Shown here one piece after another: positions 52,751 to 61,521 of a stretch of DNA of 64,000 nt. The notes under the pieces are model-generated. The model made no database searches. It was not told the origin of the DNA and saw only the letters and a list, made by a program, of their open reading frames with translations. Every line of letters starts with the position of its first letter. Position 1 is the stretch's first letter. Both the position numbers and the translations under genes were made by a program. Source of the stretch: Acidobacteriota bacterium (GTDB taxonomy: Bacteria; Acidobacteriota; Terriglobia; Bryobacterales; Bryobacteraceae); NCBI GenBank assembly GCA_026394055.1, contig JAPKYZ010000043.1:46141-110140 (forward strand), in the 5' to 3' direction.

Positions 52751-54204
52751 GGCAGAGGGTCCGGGCCAGATGGGGAGAGGATAAACGGCGGGCGCTTCAC
52801 TTGTTGAACGCAGGTGGCATCGAGATTGGCCGCCGTGCCTTCTTTCAAAAACTGGGCCATCAGCTTCGGCACACAGCCGGCGGGCGCGGCACCGTGGCCC
52901 GTACCGGGCACAATGATGTGCCGTGAGTTCTTCCAGGCGCCGGCAATCTGCTGTCCCCAGATGGGCGGAGTGACCGGATCCAGCTCGCCGGACAGGATCA
53001 GTGTGGGGATATCGATCGCGGTGTTGTCGAAATAGTCCGCGTCCACCTTGCCCTTGGGCCAGAACTCGCAGGCCTTCAACCGGACCTGGGCCATTTCGGC
53101 ACCCAGGAACGTATTCGCCGTTTCGCGCGCAATCGAGCCCGGATCAATCCGCGGCGCATCTTCGGCGCAGACGACCGATAGATGCATGCCCTGCGCGATG
53201 CTGGAGGCGGCCGGATCAAAGGCGGCGCCGAGTGCGAAGAAGCCCGTGTAGATGCCTTTCTCCGCTTGCTCAATCAAGTACGGCACCAGCGACGCGATCT
53301 TGGGCGAATAGAGCGCGGCGAACATCGTACCGCCCAGCACCAGACGCCGGACGTCGCCCTCTTTTTCCAGGCCCGTCCGCGGATGGATGTAGCGGATCTT
53401 CTTGGGCGGCGCCGCGAGCAACTTCTCAAGACGCGCCGCCAAATTGGGGAACCGGGCGTTGCAGCCCTTGTCGGCCGCACAATCGCGCAGCAACAGGCTG
53501 AGCGCGCGCTGGCTGTCACGCGCCATGTAGAGCGGCAGCCGCATGTCCGTGGGGGCGACGCCGTCGAGAATCACCGCCCTCGTCGAAGCCGTGTGGCGGC
53601 GCGCATAGACGATCACTGCTCGGGTGCCATAAGAGCCGCCGTAAAGGTTGATCGGCCCGTAGCCCAGGTACTGGCGCACATCGTCTAGATCATCCATGGC
53701 GATGGTGGTGGTGTATTGGGTCAGGTCCGCTTTAGTTTGCAGGTTCTCCATGCAGGCGCGAAGACGGGTGATGGACTTGGCCTCGTCGTAGTCGTCCTCC
53801 GCGTCCTGATCCTTGTCATCCGGCTTGCATTCCAGCGGATTTGATTTGCCCGTGCCGCGTTGATCAACAAAGACCAAGTCCCGGTCCGCCCCGATGTTGC
53901 GCATCATCTCGCGGCCGACATCGGCAATGGCGGCCGCGCCTTGTCCCGGGCCACCGGCGAGGAAGAAGAGCGGGTCCTTGGCGGCGGTGCGCTTCAAGGC
54001 CGGAAAGACGATGATCTTGAGTGCGATCTTGCGGCCGGACTTTGCTTGGCGGTTTTCAAAGACCTCGAGGGTGCCGCAGTAGCCTTCGGTGGGGCCATCG
54101 GCGTGCTTGCAGGGGCGCAAACGGTCGATCGCTTGCCGCTCTTCAAGCCCGGCACAGGAGGCCAGCACGAGGGCACCAGCAAACAAGGGCAGTCGACGGT
54201 CCAT
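52747..54204 (-). CDS. Lipoprotein alpha/beta hydrolase (TAP-like)
   Basis: 485-aa secreted peptidase-like hydrolase of the proline-iminopeptidase/TAP family. Lipoprotein signal with LVLASC lipobox at ~16-21 (Cys as the acylation site), oxyanion GGPGQGAAAIAD, nucleophile Ser in YGGSYGTRAVI, acid in LSGELDPVTPP, His in GTGHGAAPAG. The ATG at 54204 begins the lipoprotein signal; a longer ORF to 54477 is antisense to the Gfo/Idh gene. Ends overlapping the ABC ATPase, suggesting cleavage or export of one small peptide. Confidence 0.88.
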   Translation of the reverse strand: MDRRLPLFAGALVLASCAGLEERQAIDRLRPCKHADGPTEGYCGTLEVFENRQAKSGRKIALKIIVFPALKRTAAKDPLFFLAGGPGQGAAAIADVGREMMRNIGADRDLVFVDQRGTGKSNPLECKPDDKDQDAEDDYDEAKSITRLRACMENLQTKADLTQYTTTIAMDDLDDVRQYLGYGPINLYGGSYGTRAVIVYARRHTASTRAVILDGVAPTDMRLPLYMARDSQRALSLLLRDCAADKGCNARFPNLAARLEKLLAAPPKKIRYIHPRTGLEKEGDVRRLVLGGTMFAALYSPKIASLVPYLIEQAEKGIYTGFFALGAAFDPAASSIAQGMHLSVVCAEDAPRIDPGSIARETANTFLGAEMAQVRLKACEFWPKGKVDADYFDNTAIDIPTLILSGELDPVTPPIWGQQIAGAWKNSRHIIVPGTGHGAAPAGCVPKLMAQFLKEGTAANLDATCVQQVKRPPFILSPSGPDPLP

Positions 54205-54259
54205 GAATTTGGCTTTCAGGATATCATTTGCCTTACCGATGGCTTTCGAGCAATGGGTG

Positions 54260-54265
54260 TAAACT
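54260..54265 (+). promoter_or_regulatory. -10 element, leaderless start
   Basis: TAAACT ends 6 bases before ATG 54272; no ribosome-binding site. Confidence 0.5.
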
Positions 54266-54271
54266 GACGCC

Positions 54272-55522
54272 ATGGCGCAATCGCGGCACGATTCACGACG
54301 TAATTTTTTGGGGCACGTGGCCTCGGGCATGGCCACGGCCATTGCCGCTCCTTCGGCGGTGCTGGGCGCCAACGAGAAAGTCCGGCTGGGCATTATTGGT
54401 CCTGGTGACCGCGGTATGCAGTTGGTGCGCGAGGCGCTGAACTGCCCGAACGTCGAGTTTGGCGGCTTTGCCGACATCTACACGCGGCGGCTGGAAGCGG
54501 CCAAGGCGATCGCTCCGGAAGCGAAGACGTACCTCGACTACCGGTACATGCTGGAGGACAAGTCGCTGGACGCGGTGTTGATCGCGACGCCGCAGCATCT
54601 GCACTGCGAGCACTTCACGGCGGCGATCGAAGCCGGCAAGCACGTCTATCAAGAGAAGACGATGGCGTTCACCGTGGACCACGCCAAGCGCATGCGCACG
54701 GCCTACCAGAAGGTGGGCGGCAGCCAGGGCAAGCGCGTGGTACAGATCGGCCATCAATCCTGCTCCACCGGCATGATGACGGATGCCCTGCAGATGTTGA
54801 GCGCGGAGCGTCTGGGCAAAGTCACCGCCATCCACGCCGTGATGTACCGCAACACGCCCGCTGGCAAGCCGCAATGGTCCCGGCCGATCCAGCCGGACAT
54901 GACGCCCGAGAACGTCATCTGGAAGAACTTTTTGGGCGAGACCCCGCAACGCGAATTTGACGCCAACCGCTACATCAACTGGCGCTTCTTCTGGGACTAC
55001 TCCGGCGGCAACGTGTACGAGAACATGTGCCACCAGCTCTCCTTCTGGTATCGCGCGATGAACATCGAGATCCCGCGCGCGGTGAACATGACGGGCGGCG
55101 TCTATCTTTGGAAAGACGGCCGCGAAGTGCCGGACACGATGTCGGTCTCGATGGAACACAACGCCTCAGCCGGCACCTATGGCAGTGAAATGCTGTTCAC
55201 CTGGGTCTCGGGCTTTGGCAACAACCACCTGGGCGTGGGCGAAGACGTGCTGGGCACCGACGGCACCATCACCAAGACGCAGCAGATCCGGTACACCCCG
55301 CAAAAGGTGAACCGTCCGCAAGGCCTGGAAATGATCGGCTCCGCCAAGGCCGCGCCCAATGCGCACATGGCCAACTTCATCGACGCCGTGCGCGGCAACG
55401 CGAAAGTGAACTGCCCCTTCGAAGTCGGCTTCCGCGTATCGATCGCCTGCCGCATGGCCGTAGAAAGCTACCGGCAGGGGCGGACGATGAAGTGGGATGC
55501 GGTGAAGGAAGAGATTGTTTAG
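54272..55522 (+). CDS. Tat-exported Gfo/Idh/MocA oxidoreductase
   Basis: 416-aa exported dehydrogenase. Tat motif SRRNFLGHVASGMATAIAAPS, Rossmann VRLGIIGPGDRGMQL, FADIYTRRLEA, ATPQHLHCEHF, then YQEKTMAFTV in place of the usual EKP: here Lys is retained but Pro is Thr. The second domain has RFFWDYSGGNVYENMCHQLSFWY with the conserved His. About 55 aa longer than the other copy at 12195; the two are different subgroups. Substrate unknown. Confidence 0.87.
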   Translation: MAQSRHDSRRNFLGHVASGMATAIAAPSAVLGANEKVRLGIIGPGDRGMQLVREALNCPNVEFGGFADIYTRRLEAAKAIAPEAKTYLDYRYMLEDKSLDAVLIATPQHLHCEHFTAAIEAGKHVYQEKTMAFTVDHAKRMRTAYQKVGGSQGKRVVQIGHQSCSTGMMTDALQMLSAERLGKVTAIHAVMYRNTPAGKPQWSRPIQPDMTPENVIWKNFLGETPQREFDANRYINWRFFWDYSGGNVYENMCHQLSFWYRAMNIEIPRAVNMTGGVYLWKDGREVPDTMSVSMEHNASAGTYGSEMLFTWVSGFGNNHLGVGEDVLGTDGTITKTQQIRYTPQKVNRPQGLEMIGSAKAAPNAHMANFIDAVRGNAKVNCPFEVGFRVSIACRMAVESYRQGRTMKWDAVKEEIV

Positions 55523-55546
55523 GCGAGCGGGCGCCTGGGCCGAGCC

Positions 55547-55945
55547 CTAGGGCGCCAGACTCCCCAGATCGTACAGGCGCAGTTCCGGCATCGGAAAGTC
55601 CTTCCGGTTTTCGGTGATCAGGGTGCAGTCGTACTCCAGCGCGATGGCCGCCAAGAAGGTATCCGTGAAGCTGAGCATGAGGCCTTCGCGACGGTACTTC
55701 AGGCGGAGGAGGCCAGTTGTTTCGGCCACAGCGCGGCTGTCAGGAAGAAACGCGAGCGAGCCCACCAAGTTTCTGGTGGTCGTCTCTTCCCGTGGTTTCA
55801 TTCCACTCAGGACTTCCCCGATGGTGACTGAACAGCAGGCCAGCGTGTGGCCTTCGACGGCCAACTGGCGCAGGAGGGCGGCGTAGCCGGTATGCCCGCG
55901 AAGTATCCGGATCAGGATATTGGTATCGGGCAGATAGTAGGCCAC
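55547..55945 (-). CDS. PIN-domain toxin (VapC-like)
   Basis: 132-aa PIN RNase: YLPDTNILIRILRG, TIGEVLSGMKP, SFTDTFLAAIALEYDCTLITENRKDF. It is 6 bases downstream of the antitoxin. Normal length and complete acidic set. Confidence 0.9.
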   Translation of the reverse strand: MAYYLPDTNILIRILRGHTGYAALLRQLAVEGHTLACCSVTIGEVLSGMKPREETTTRNLVGSLAFLPDSRAVAETTGLLRLKYRREGLMLSFTDTFLAAIALEYDCTLITENRKDFPMPELRLYDLGSLAP

Positions 55946-55951
55946 TAGCGG

Positions 55952-56209
55952 CTACTCTTCGTCCGCCAGAGATGGACGGTCTCTTCGCAATTCCTGCACC
56001 CAGGCTGCGACTCCGTCGCGTAGCTCGGGATGATCCTCGTCTTTCCAAGCACCGACAGCGGCGTCAATCGCCTCAATTTGGCGTTGGCGCACGAGTTCCC
56101 GTTCAGCGGCCGCGACAAGAAACTCGCTACGGCGGCGCTTACCCGCGACGCGGTCGATCTCGAGAACCAGTTCCCGCGGGATCAAGACGTGAGTGCGTTG
56201 CGTGGCCAT
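55952..56209 (-). CDS. Ribbon-helix-helix antitoxin
   Basis: 85-aa antitoxin for the PIN gene downstream. Opens MATQRTHVLIPRELVLEID, RRRSEFLVAAAERELVRQR, an RHH-type DNA-binding half, then an acidic C-terminal tail (DGVAAWVQELRRDRPSLAD). ATG 56209 is used; an ORF start at 56233 would translate the operator. A perfect palindrome lies 2 bases before the ATG. Confidence 0.85.
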   Translation of the reverse strand: MATQRTHVLIPRELVLEIDRVAGKRRRSEFLVAAAERELVRQRQIEAIDAAVGAWKDEDHPELRDGVAAWVQELRRDRPSLADEE

Positions 56210-56211
56210 GG

Positions 56212-56234
56212 TGTGTGCCTTTGCTCGGCACACA
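56212..56234 (-). promoter_or_regulatory. Palindromic operator of PIN module
   Basis: TGTGTGCC, 7-base spacer, GGCACACA, perfect 8-base arms, ending 2 bases before the antitoxin ATG. TAGACT at 56237-56242 on the same strand could be the -10. Likely autoregulation site. Confidence 0.6.
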
Positions 56235-56299
56235 TTAGTCTATCAAGTCACTCCCTCGTGCACCGCTTGCCCATCCCCTGAGCGTGCCATACTCCGGTC

Positions 56300-57442
56300 A
56301 TGGACTTTTCCTTTACCGAGGATCAAGTCGCTCTCCGCAAGTCGGTCCGGCAGTTTGCGGAGGCCGAGATTCGCCCGCATGTGATGACGTGGGACGAGGG
56401 CAACATTTTCCCGCTTGAGGTCGTGAAGAAGTGCGGCCAGCTGGGCTACTTGGGCGCCATCTTTCCGGAAGAGTATGGCGGCGCCGGGCTGGGGTACATC
56501 GAGTACGCCATCATCATCGAGGAACTGGCGCGGGTTGACCCGTCCGTCGCCTTGATTGTGGCGGCGCACAATTCGCTTTGTTCGAACCACATTTATCTCG
56601 CCGGCAGTGAGGAGCAGAAGCGGCGCTATCTGCCGAAGCTCACGAGCGGCGAATGGATCGGCTGCTGGAGCCTGACCGAATCCGAGGCCGGGTCCGACGC
56701 GGGCGGGACGCGCAGCCAAGCGGTTCTCGATGGCCAGGAGTGGGTGCTGACTGGCGGCAAGACGTTCACCACCAATGCGCACTACGCACAGGTTTGCGTG
56801 GCCATGGCGGTGACGGACCGGTCGGCGTCGCAGCATGGGGTCTCGGCGTTTGTGATCGAGCACGGAACGCCCGGGTTCCGATTAGGGAAGAAAGAGAACA
56901 AGCTGGGCATGCGGGCCTCGGCGACCGGCGAGGTGCTGTTTGAGAATCTGCGTCTGCCGGAATCGCAGCTATTGGGGAAGCAGGGCGAAGGGTTTGTGGA
57001 CAGCCTGCGAATCCTGGATGGCGGCCGCATCTCGATTGCCGCGCTCAGCGTCGGCATCGCGCAAGGGGCGTTTGATGCGGCGCTGAAGTACGCAAAACAG
57101 CGCAAGCAGTTCGGGCGGCCGATCTCGGAGTTTCAGGCGATCCAACACAAGCTGGCCGACATGGCCACCGACATTGAAGCCGCGCGGCTGCTCACCTATC
57201 GGGCTGGCTTCTTGAAGGATCAAGGAACGCGGGTGACGCGCGAATCGGCCATGGCGAAGCTGTTTGCGAGCGAGATGGCAGTGAAGGTTTGTAATGAGGC
57301 CGTGCAGATCCACGGCGGCTATGGTTTCATCAAGGATTACCCGGTGGAGAAGTTCTACCGCGACGTAAAGCTGATGACGATTGGCGAAGGCACCAGCGAG
57401 ATCCAGAAGATGGTGATCGCTCGGCAGCTGTTGAAGGATTGA
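56300..57442 (+). CDS. Acyl-CoA dehydrogenase
   Basis: 380-aa FAD-dependent acyl-CoA dehydrogenase (short/branched-chain type). [20 protein letters not shown] start, [24 protein letters not shown] (FAD/ substrate loop), [33 protein letters not shown] and [13 protein letters not shown] near the C-terminus. Overlaps meaB by 4 bases (TTGA). With meaB and the epimerase it suggests branched-chain amino acid or odd-chain fatty acid breakdown. Confidence 0.94.
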   Translation: MDFSFTEDQVALRKSVRQFAEAEIRPHVMTWDEGNIFPLEVVKKCGQLGYLGAIFPEEYGGAGLGYIEYAIIIEELARVDPSVALIVAAHNSLCSNHIYLAGSEEQKRRYLPKLTSGEWIGCWSLTESEAGSDAGGTRSQAVLDGQEWVLTGGKTFTTNAHYAQVCVAMAVTDRSASQHGVSAFVIEHGTPGFRLGKKENKLGMRASATGEVLFENLRLPESQLLGKQGEGFVDSLRILDGGRISIAALSVGIAQGAFDAALKYAKQRKQFGRPISEFQAIQHKLADMATDIEAARLLTYRAGFLKDQGTRVTRESAMAKLFASEMAVKVCNEAVQIHGGYGFIKDYPVEKFYRDVKLMTIGEGTSEIQKMVIARQLLKD

Positions 57443-58341
57443 CCATTCTGTTTGATCTTGAACCGATTCTTAGGGGCGACCGGCGGGCGATTGCGCGCGC
57501 GGCCACGCTGGTCGAGAACCGGCGGGGCGATGCCCTGCTCTCGCAACTTTTTCCGCACTCCGGCCGGGCGCTGATCCTGGGGATCACGGGCGCTCCCGGG
57601 GCAGGTAAATCGACACTGGTCGATCGCCTGGTGGCCAACTTTCGCGCGGACGGAAAACGCGTGGCGGCCATTGCCGTGGACCCGTCGAGTCCGTTTACCG
57701 GGGGCGCGATTTTGGGTGACCGCATCCGCATGATGCAGCACCATGCCGACGAGGGCGTGTTTATCCGCTCCATGGCGACGCGCGGCGCGATGGGCGGCTT
57801 GGCCGCGGCTACGGCCGACATGACGCTGCTGTTTGATGCGGCGGGCTTTGATGTGGTGATCGTCGAGACGGTGGGCGTGGGCCAAGACGAGATTGATGTG
57901 GCGCGCCTGGCGACGGTGACCGTCGTGGTGCTGGTGCCGGGGATGGGCGACGATGTGCAGGCGATTAAGGCGGGTCTGATGGAGATCGCCGACCTGTTCG
58001 TGATCAACAAGGCCGACCACCCGGGCGCCGAGCGGCTGGAGCGGGAGATCCATTATGCCGACATCACCGTGCCCGTGCTGAAGACCGTCGCGAGCGAGGG
58101 GAAAGGCATTGCGGAGCTAGTGGAGGCGGTCCGCGCCGTGCCGGGGCAGGACCGGGCGGCGGAGCGCTGGAAGCGGCGGCTGCGGGAGATGCTGCGGGAG
58201 CGGGTGCTGGAAAAGCTATCCTGGGAAGAGTTGGATCTGGCGGCGGCCGAAGTGGCTGCGCTTCGCCGGGATCCGTACACCCTTATTCATGAGCTCGTCG
58301 AACGTTTTGTTGCCGGAAACCCTGCGCGGCTTTCCGATTGA
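57439..58341 (+). CDS. meaB: Methylmalonyl-CoA mutase-associated GTPase MeaB
   Basis: 300-aa G3E GTPase that guards cobalamin loading of methylmalonyl-CoA mutase. Walker [37 protein letters not shown], Walker [16 protein letters not shown], guanine motif [12 protein letters not shown] start in the TTGA overlap with the acyl-CoA dehydrogenase gene. No mutase is present in the window. Standard length. Confidence 0.93.
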   Translation: MTILFDLEPILRGDRRAIARAATLVENRRGDALLSQLFPHSGRALILGITGAPGAGKSTLVDRLVANFRADGKRVAAIAVDPSSPFTGGAILGDRIRMMQHHADEGVFIRSMATRGAMGGLAAATADMTLLFDAAGFDVVIVETVGVGQDEIDVARLATVTVVVLVPGMGDDVQAIKAGLMEIADLFVINKADHPGAERLEREIHYADITVPVLKTVASEGKGIAELVEAVRAVPGQDRAAERWKRRLREMLRERVLEKLSWEELDLAAAEVAALRRDPYTLIHELVERFVAGNPARLSD

Positions 58342-58720
58342 CCATCTGGGGATTGCCGTCAGTTCTCTGGACACCGCGCTGGGCTTCTGGCGGGACCAGT
58401 TGGGCTTGACGGTTGAATCCCGCGAGACGGTGGAGACTGAAAAGGTGAGCGTGGCCATGCTGCCCGCTGGTGAAAGCCACGTTGAGCTGCTGGAAGCCAC
58501 CAGCCCGGAATCACCGATCGCCAAGTTTATCGGCAAGCGCGGCGAGGGGTTGCATCACATTGCGCTCCGCGTGCCGGATTTGGTGGGTACGGCTGCCCGA
58601 CTGCAAGCCGGTGGCGCGCGCCTGTTGAATGAACCGCGCGCGGGGGCGGGCGGACATTTGTATGTGTTCGTACATCCAGCCTCAACGGGCGGAGTGCTGC
58701 TCGAATTGATCCAAGCCTAA
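58289..58720 (+). CDS. mce: Methylmalonyl-CoA epimerase
   Basis: 143-aa VOC-fold epimerase converting (S)- to (R)-methylmalonyl-CoA. Metal ligands in [20 protein letters not shown] and GGVLLELIQA. ATG 58289 overlaps meaB by 53 bases; a TTG about 18 bases later is the alternative start, since family members begin close to the first ligand. Completes the methylmalonyl-CoA pathway set with meaB. Confidence 0.92.
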   Translation: MSSSNVLLPETLRGFPIDHLGIAVSSLDTALGFWRDQLGLTVESRETVETEKVSVAMLPAGESHVELLEATSPESPIAKFIGKRGEGLHHIALRVPDLVGTAARLQAGGARLLNEPRAGAGGHLYVFVHPASTGGVLLELIQA

Positions 58721-58802
58721 CAAGGCATCAGAAACTTGATACAACGTTACCGGCAGTTCCGCGCAGGTAGCGGTTGATCGGAAACGCGTGAGGGAGAGAG
58801 AT

Positions 58803-59669
58803 TTGAACGTCGAGATTGGCATCATCGGAGGCTCGGGTTTGTACTCGATGCCAGGGTTTGAGAACAAAGAAGAAGTGATTGTCGATACGCCGTACGGCGC
58901 GCCGAGCGATGCCTTTATCGTGGGCGACCTCGCTGGCCGTCGCGTGGCCTTTTTGGCGCGGCATTCTCGCGGGCATCGCATTACCCCGACGGAGCTGAAT
59001 TTCCGGGCCAACATCTATGCGATGAAGAAGCTGGGCGTGCGGTTTATCGTCTCGCTGAGCGCCGTCGGATCGCTGAAAGAGGAGCATGCTCCGGGTGAGT
59101 TCGTGGTGGCTGATCAGTTTGTTGACCGCACCATGGGCCGTATCTCCACCTTCTTTGGCGAGGGCCTGGTGGCCCACGTCAGCATGGCGCATCCAGTGAG
59201 CGATGAGCTGCGGGCGATTGTCTATCAAGCCTGCCAGAAGGCGGGCGTGACGGCCAAGAACGGCGGCACCTACCTGTGCATGGAAGGCCCCGCGTTTTCG
59301 ACGCTGGCCGAATCGAACCTCTACCGCAGCTGGGGCATGGACGTGATCGGCATGACCAACCTGCAGGAGGCCAAGCTGGCGCGCGAAGCCGAGATCGCTT
59401 ATTCCACCGTGGCCATGGTGACCGACTACGACTGCTGGCACCCGGATCACGATGCCGTCACCGTGGCCGACATCATCCGCGTGCTGCACCAGAACGCCGA
59501 CAATGCCGCCAAGGTGGTGCAAGAGGCCGTGGCGCTGATCCCGCTGGGGGCGGAGTTTAAGGCGCATTCGGCGCTGAAGAACGCCCTGATCACTGATCCG
59601 AAAACGATTCCCGCGGCCACCTACGACCGGCTGGAACTATTGGTGGGCCGCTATATTCCCCGCGCTTGA
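58803..59669 (+). CDS. mtnP: S-methyl-5'-thioadenosine phosphorylase
   Basis: 288-aa trimeric nucleoside phosphorylase cleaving MTA to adenine and methylthioribose-1-phosphate, first step of methionine salvage. [83 protein letters not shown] 58803 is chosen because AGGGAGAG lies 4 to 5 bases upstream; the GTG at 58788 would include that ribosome-binding site. Confidence 0.94.
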   Translation: MNVEIGIIGGSGLYSMPGFENKEEVIVDTPYGAPSDAFIVGDLAGRRVAFLARHSRGHRITPTELNFRANIYAMKKLGVRFIVSLSAVGSLKEEHAPGEFVVADQFVDRTMGRISTFFGEGLVAHVSMAHPVSDELRAIVYQACQKAGVTAKNGGTYLCMEGPAFSTLAESNLYRSWGMDVIGMTNLQEAKLAREAEIAYSTVAMVTDYDCWHPDHDAVTVADIIRVLHQNADNAAKVVQEAVALIPLGAEFKAHSALKNALITDPKTIPAATYDRLELLVGRYIPRA

Positions 59670-59772
59670 TGACCGCCAGGCGGCGCAGGAGTTTTTCCGC
59701 AACGTCGTCGAACCCCTAAGCGACAGCTTCGACAGGCGAAGTGTCGATGAATACGCGCAGCTGTTCCGCGAG

Positions 59773-60690
59773 GTGCCGGGGTGCGACTTCTGGCGCTTCC
59801 AGCGGGTGCGGCAACTACGGCCGTGCATCTTTGACGCGGCTGATATTGCCGTGCTGTCGCGGGTGACGCTGGGTGCCGACGTGGCCGTGACCAGCGTGAT
59901 CATCGACGGCCTGAAGCGGCGCTTTCCGCAGGCGCGCATCTGGTTTGTGGGTCCGCGTAAGAACTACGAACTGTTTGCCGCCGATGCGCGGGTGTCGCAT
60001 ATCCCGCTCGAGTACCCGCGGCGGGGGTCGATTAGTGAGCGGATTGCGGTGGCGCAGGCGTTGGTGCTGCCGGACGAAGCACTGGTGATTGACCCGGACA
60101 GCCGCATCACGCAGTTGGGCCTGGTGCCGGTCTCGAAAGAGCGCAACTACTTTCTGTTTGAGTCGCGGTCGTTTGACGAGCAGTCGCCGGACCCGCTGCC
60201 GGTGCTGGCCGCCCGGTGGTGCGAGCAGGTATTTGGCGCCAAGGATGCGCGGGCCTACATCGCGCCCGCGTCCACCGTCCCGGGCGCGGACACTGCGATC
60301 AGCCTGGGTGTGGGCGGCAATGCGGCCAAGCGCCTGGATGCGGCCTTTGAGCGGCAACTGGTGACTGCGGCGGCCGCGCGCGGCTCCGTGCTGATCGACC
60401 GTGGCGCCTCCGACGAAGAGATGGAGCGGGTGGATCGGGCGGCAGACGGGCTGCCGGTGACGCGGTTTACGGGATCGTTTGCGGACTTTGCGGGAGCCAT
60501 CTCGCGGTCACGCGCCTACTTTGGGTACGACTCCGCGGGACAGCATGTGGCTGCGGCATGTGGCGTGCCGCTAACGATCTACTTCACCGGAGCCGTGAGC
60601 CAACGCTTCCGCCAGCGGTGGCGGCCCCATGGTCCGGGGGAGATCCAGGTGATCAGCGAAACCCCTTTGAAACGGGATGGCGAGGAGTGA
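59773..60690 (+). CDS. Glycosyltransferase family 9-like protein
   Basis: 305-aa heptosyltransferase-type (GT9-like) protein: TLGADVAVTSVIIDGLKRRFPQARIWFVGP, VLIDRGASDEEMERVD, SFADFAGAISRSRAYFGYDSAGQHVAAACG (each cited as a motif in parts) and VPLTIYFTGA. Annotated from the GTG at 59773, but the frame is open and protein-like for 35 more codons upstream (AAQEFFRNVVEPLSDSF) without any ATG/GTG/TTG, so the true start may be non-standard or lost. No lipid A or core sugar genes adjacent. Confidence 0.75.
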   Translation: MPGCDFWRFQRVRQLRPCIFDAADIAVLSRVTLGADVAVTSVIIDGLKRRFPQARIWFVGPRKNYELFAADARVSHIPLEYPRRGSISERIAVAQALVLPDEALVIDPDSRITQLGLVPVSKERNYFLFESRSFDEQSPDPLPVLAARWCEQVFGAKDARAYIAPASTVPGADTAISLGVGGNAAKRLDAAFERQLVTAAAARGSVLIDRGASDEEMERVDRAADGLPVTRFTGSFADFAGAISRSRAYFGYDSAGQHVAAACGVPLTIYFTGAVSQRFRQRWRPHGPGEIQVISETPLKRDGEE

Positions 60691-60736
60691 TCAACCCTAC
60701 CTTCCGTGACGGCGCCGCCCGCCCGTCGCCCAGATG

Positions 60737-60765
60737 ATCTAGTACTGGTTGTTGGTGTTCTAGTA
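60737..60765 (+). promoter_or_regulatory. Direct repeat upstream of PEP-CTERM gene
   Basis: TCTAGTAC at 60737-60744 and 60758-60765, start-to-start spacing 21 bases (two helical turns), 48 bases before the ATG at 60813. Candidate activator-binding site; not present before the other PEP-CTERM gene. Confidence 0.35.
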
Positions 60766-60812
60766 CCGTTGTGGGATCGTTCCGGATCGTCTCCCCAGGC
60801 GACGATCAGTTC

Positions 60813-61487
60813 ATGAAGAAAACGATCCTGTTGTTCGCCATCCTCGGCGCCTCCCATACTGCCTTCGCCAACCTGATCACCAACGGCGATTTCGAAACCG
60901 TTGACAGCCGGATGGGACTGGTGAACAACCGCCAACTGAGCAGCCTGACGCCGGGGCGCTGGGACGTCTATGAGACCCTGCCGGGCTGGACGACGCTTTC
61001 GGGCCGCGGCATTGAAGTGCAGGCGTCGGGCGTCGTGGTGAACGCCCAGTCCGGTTCGCACTACATTGAGCTGGACAGCCACCCCAACAGCAAACTCTCC
61101 GGCAGCACCAACGCCGCCATGTACCAGGATGTGTTTCTCGGCACGGGCAACTACGAGCTGTCCTTTTACTACCGTCCGCGCACCAATAGCTTGAATGACA
61201 ACGTCATCAACCTGCTGCTGAACAACATCAACGTACTCACCGTCGAGAGCAAGACCAGCCAGCAGAACAACTGGGCGCTGTTCTCCACCCAGTTCACGGT
61301 GCTCACCAAGGGCACACAGCGCATCACTTTCTCGGCTGGCGGCACAGCCAACCAGTTGGGCGGCTTCCTCGATACGGTGTCGCTCACCAAGCAGTCTGAG
61401 ATTGCGTCGCCCACGCCGGAGCCGGGAACGCTGGCCGTGATCGGGGGCGCGCTGGTGGGTCTGGCGCTGTTGCGGCGGCGCAGCTAG
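60813..61487 (+). CDS. PEP-CTERM exported protein
   Basis: 224-aa exported protein: signal peptide (ILLFAILGASHTAFA), body starting NLITNGDFETVDSRM, a DUF642/carbohydrate-binding-like jelly-roll opening, LPGWTTLSG, YIELDSHPNSKLSG, YELSFYYRPRT; sorting tag TPEPGTLAVIGGALVGLALL then RRRS. ATG 60813 opens the signal peptide; an ORF from 60771 adds 14 residues. Likely a surface protein attached via exosortase processing. Confidence 0.88.
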   Translation: MKKTILLFAILGASHTAFANLITNGDFETVDSRMGLVNNRQLSSLTPGRWDVYETLPGWTTLSGRGIEVQASGVVVNAQSGSHYIELDSHPNSKLSGSTNAAMYQDVFLGTGNYELSFYYRPRTNSLNDNVINLLLNNINVLTVESKTSQQNNWALFSTQFTVLTKGTQRITFSAGGTANQLGGFLDTVSLTKQSEIASPTPEPGTLAVIGGALVGLALLRRRS

Positions 61488-61508
61488 CATCGGGCTGGCC
61501 GGGCGCGA

Positions 61509-61514
61509 TACGAT
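61509..61514 (+). promoter_or_regulatory. -10 element, leaderless start
   Basis: TACGAT ends 7 bases before ATG 61522; no ribosome-binding site. Confidence 0.5.
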
Positions 61515-61521
61515 AGCGCCG

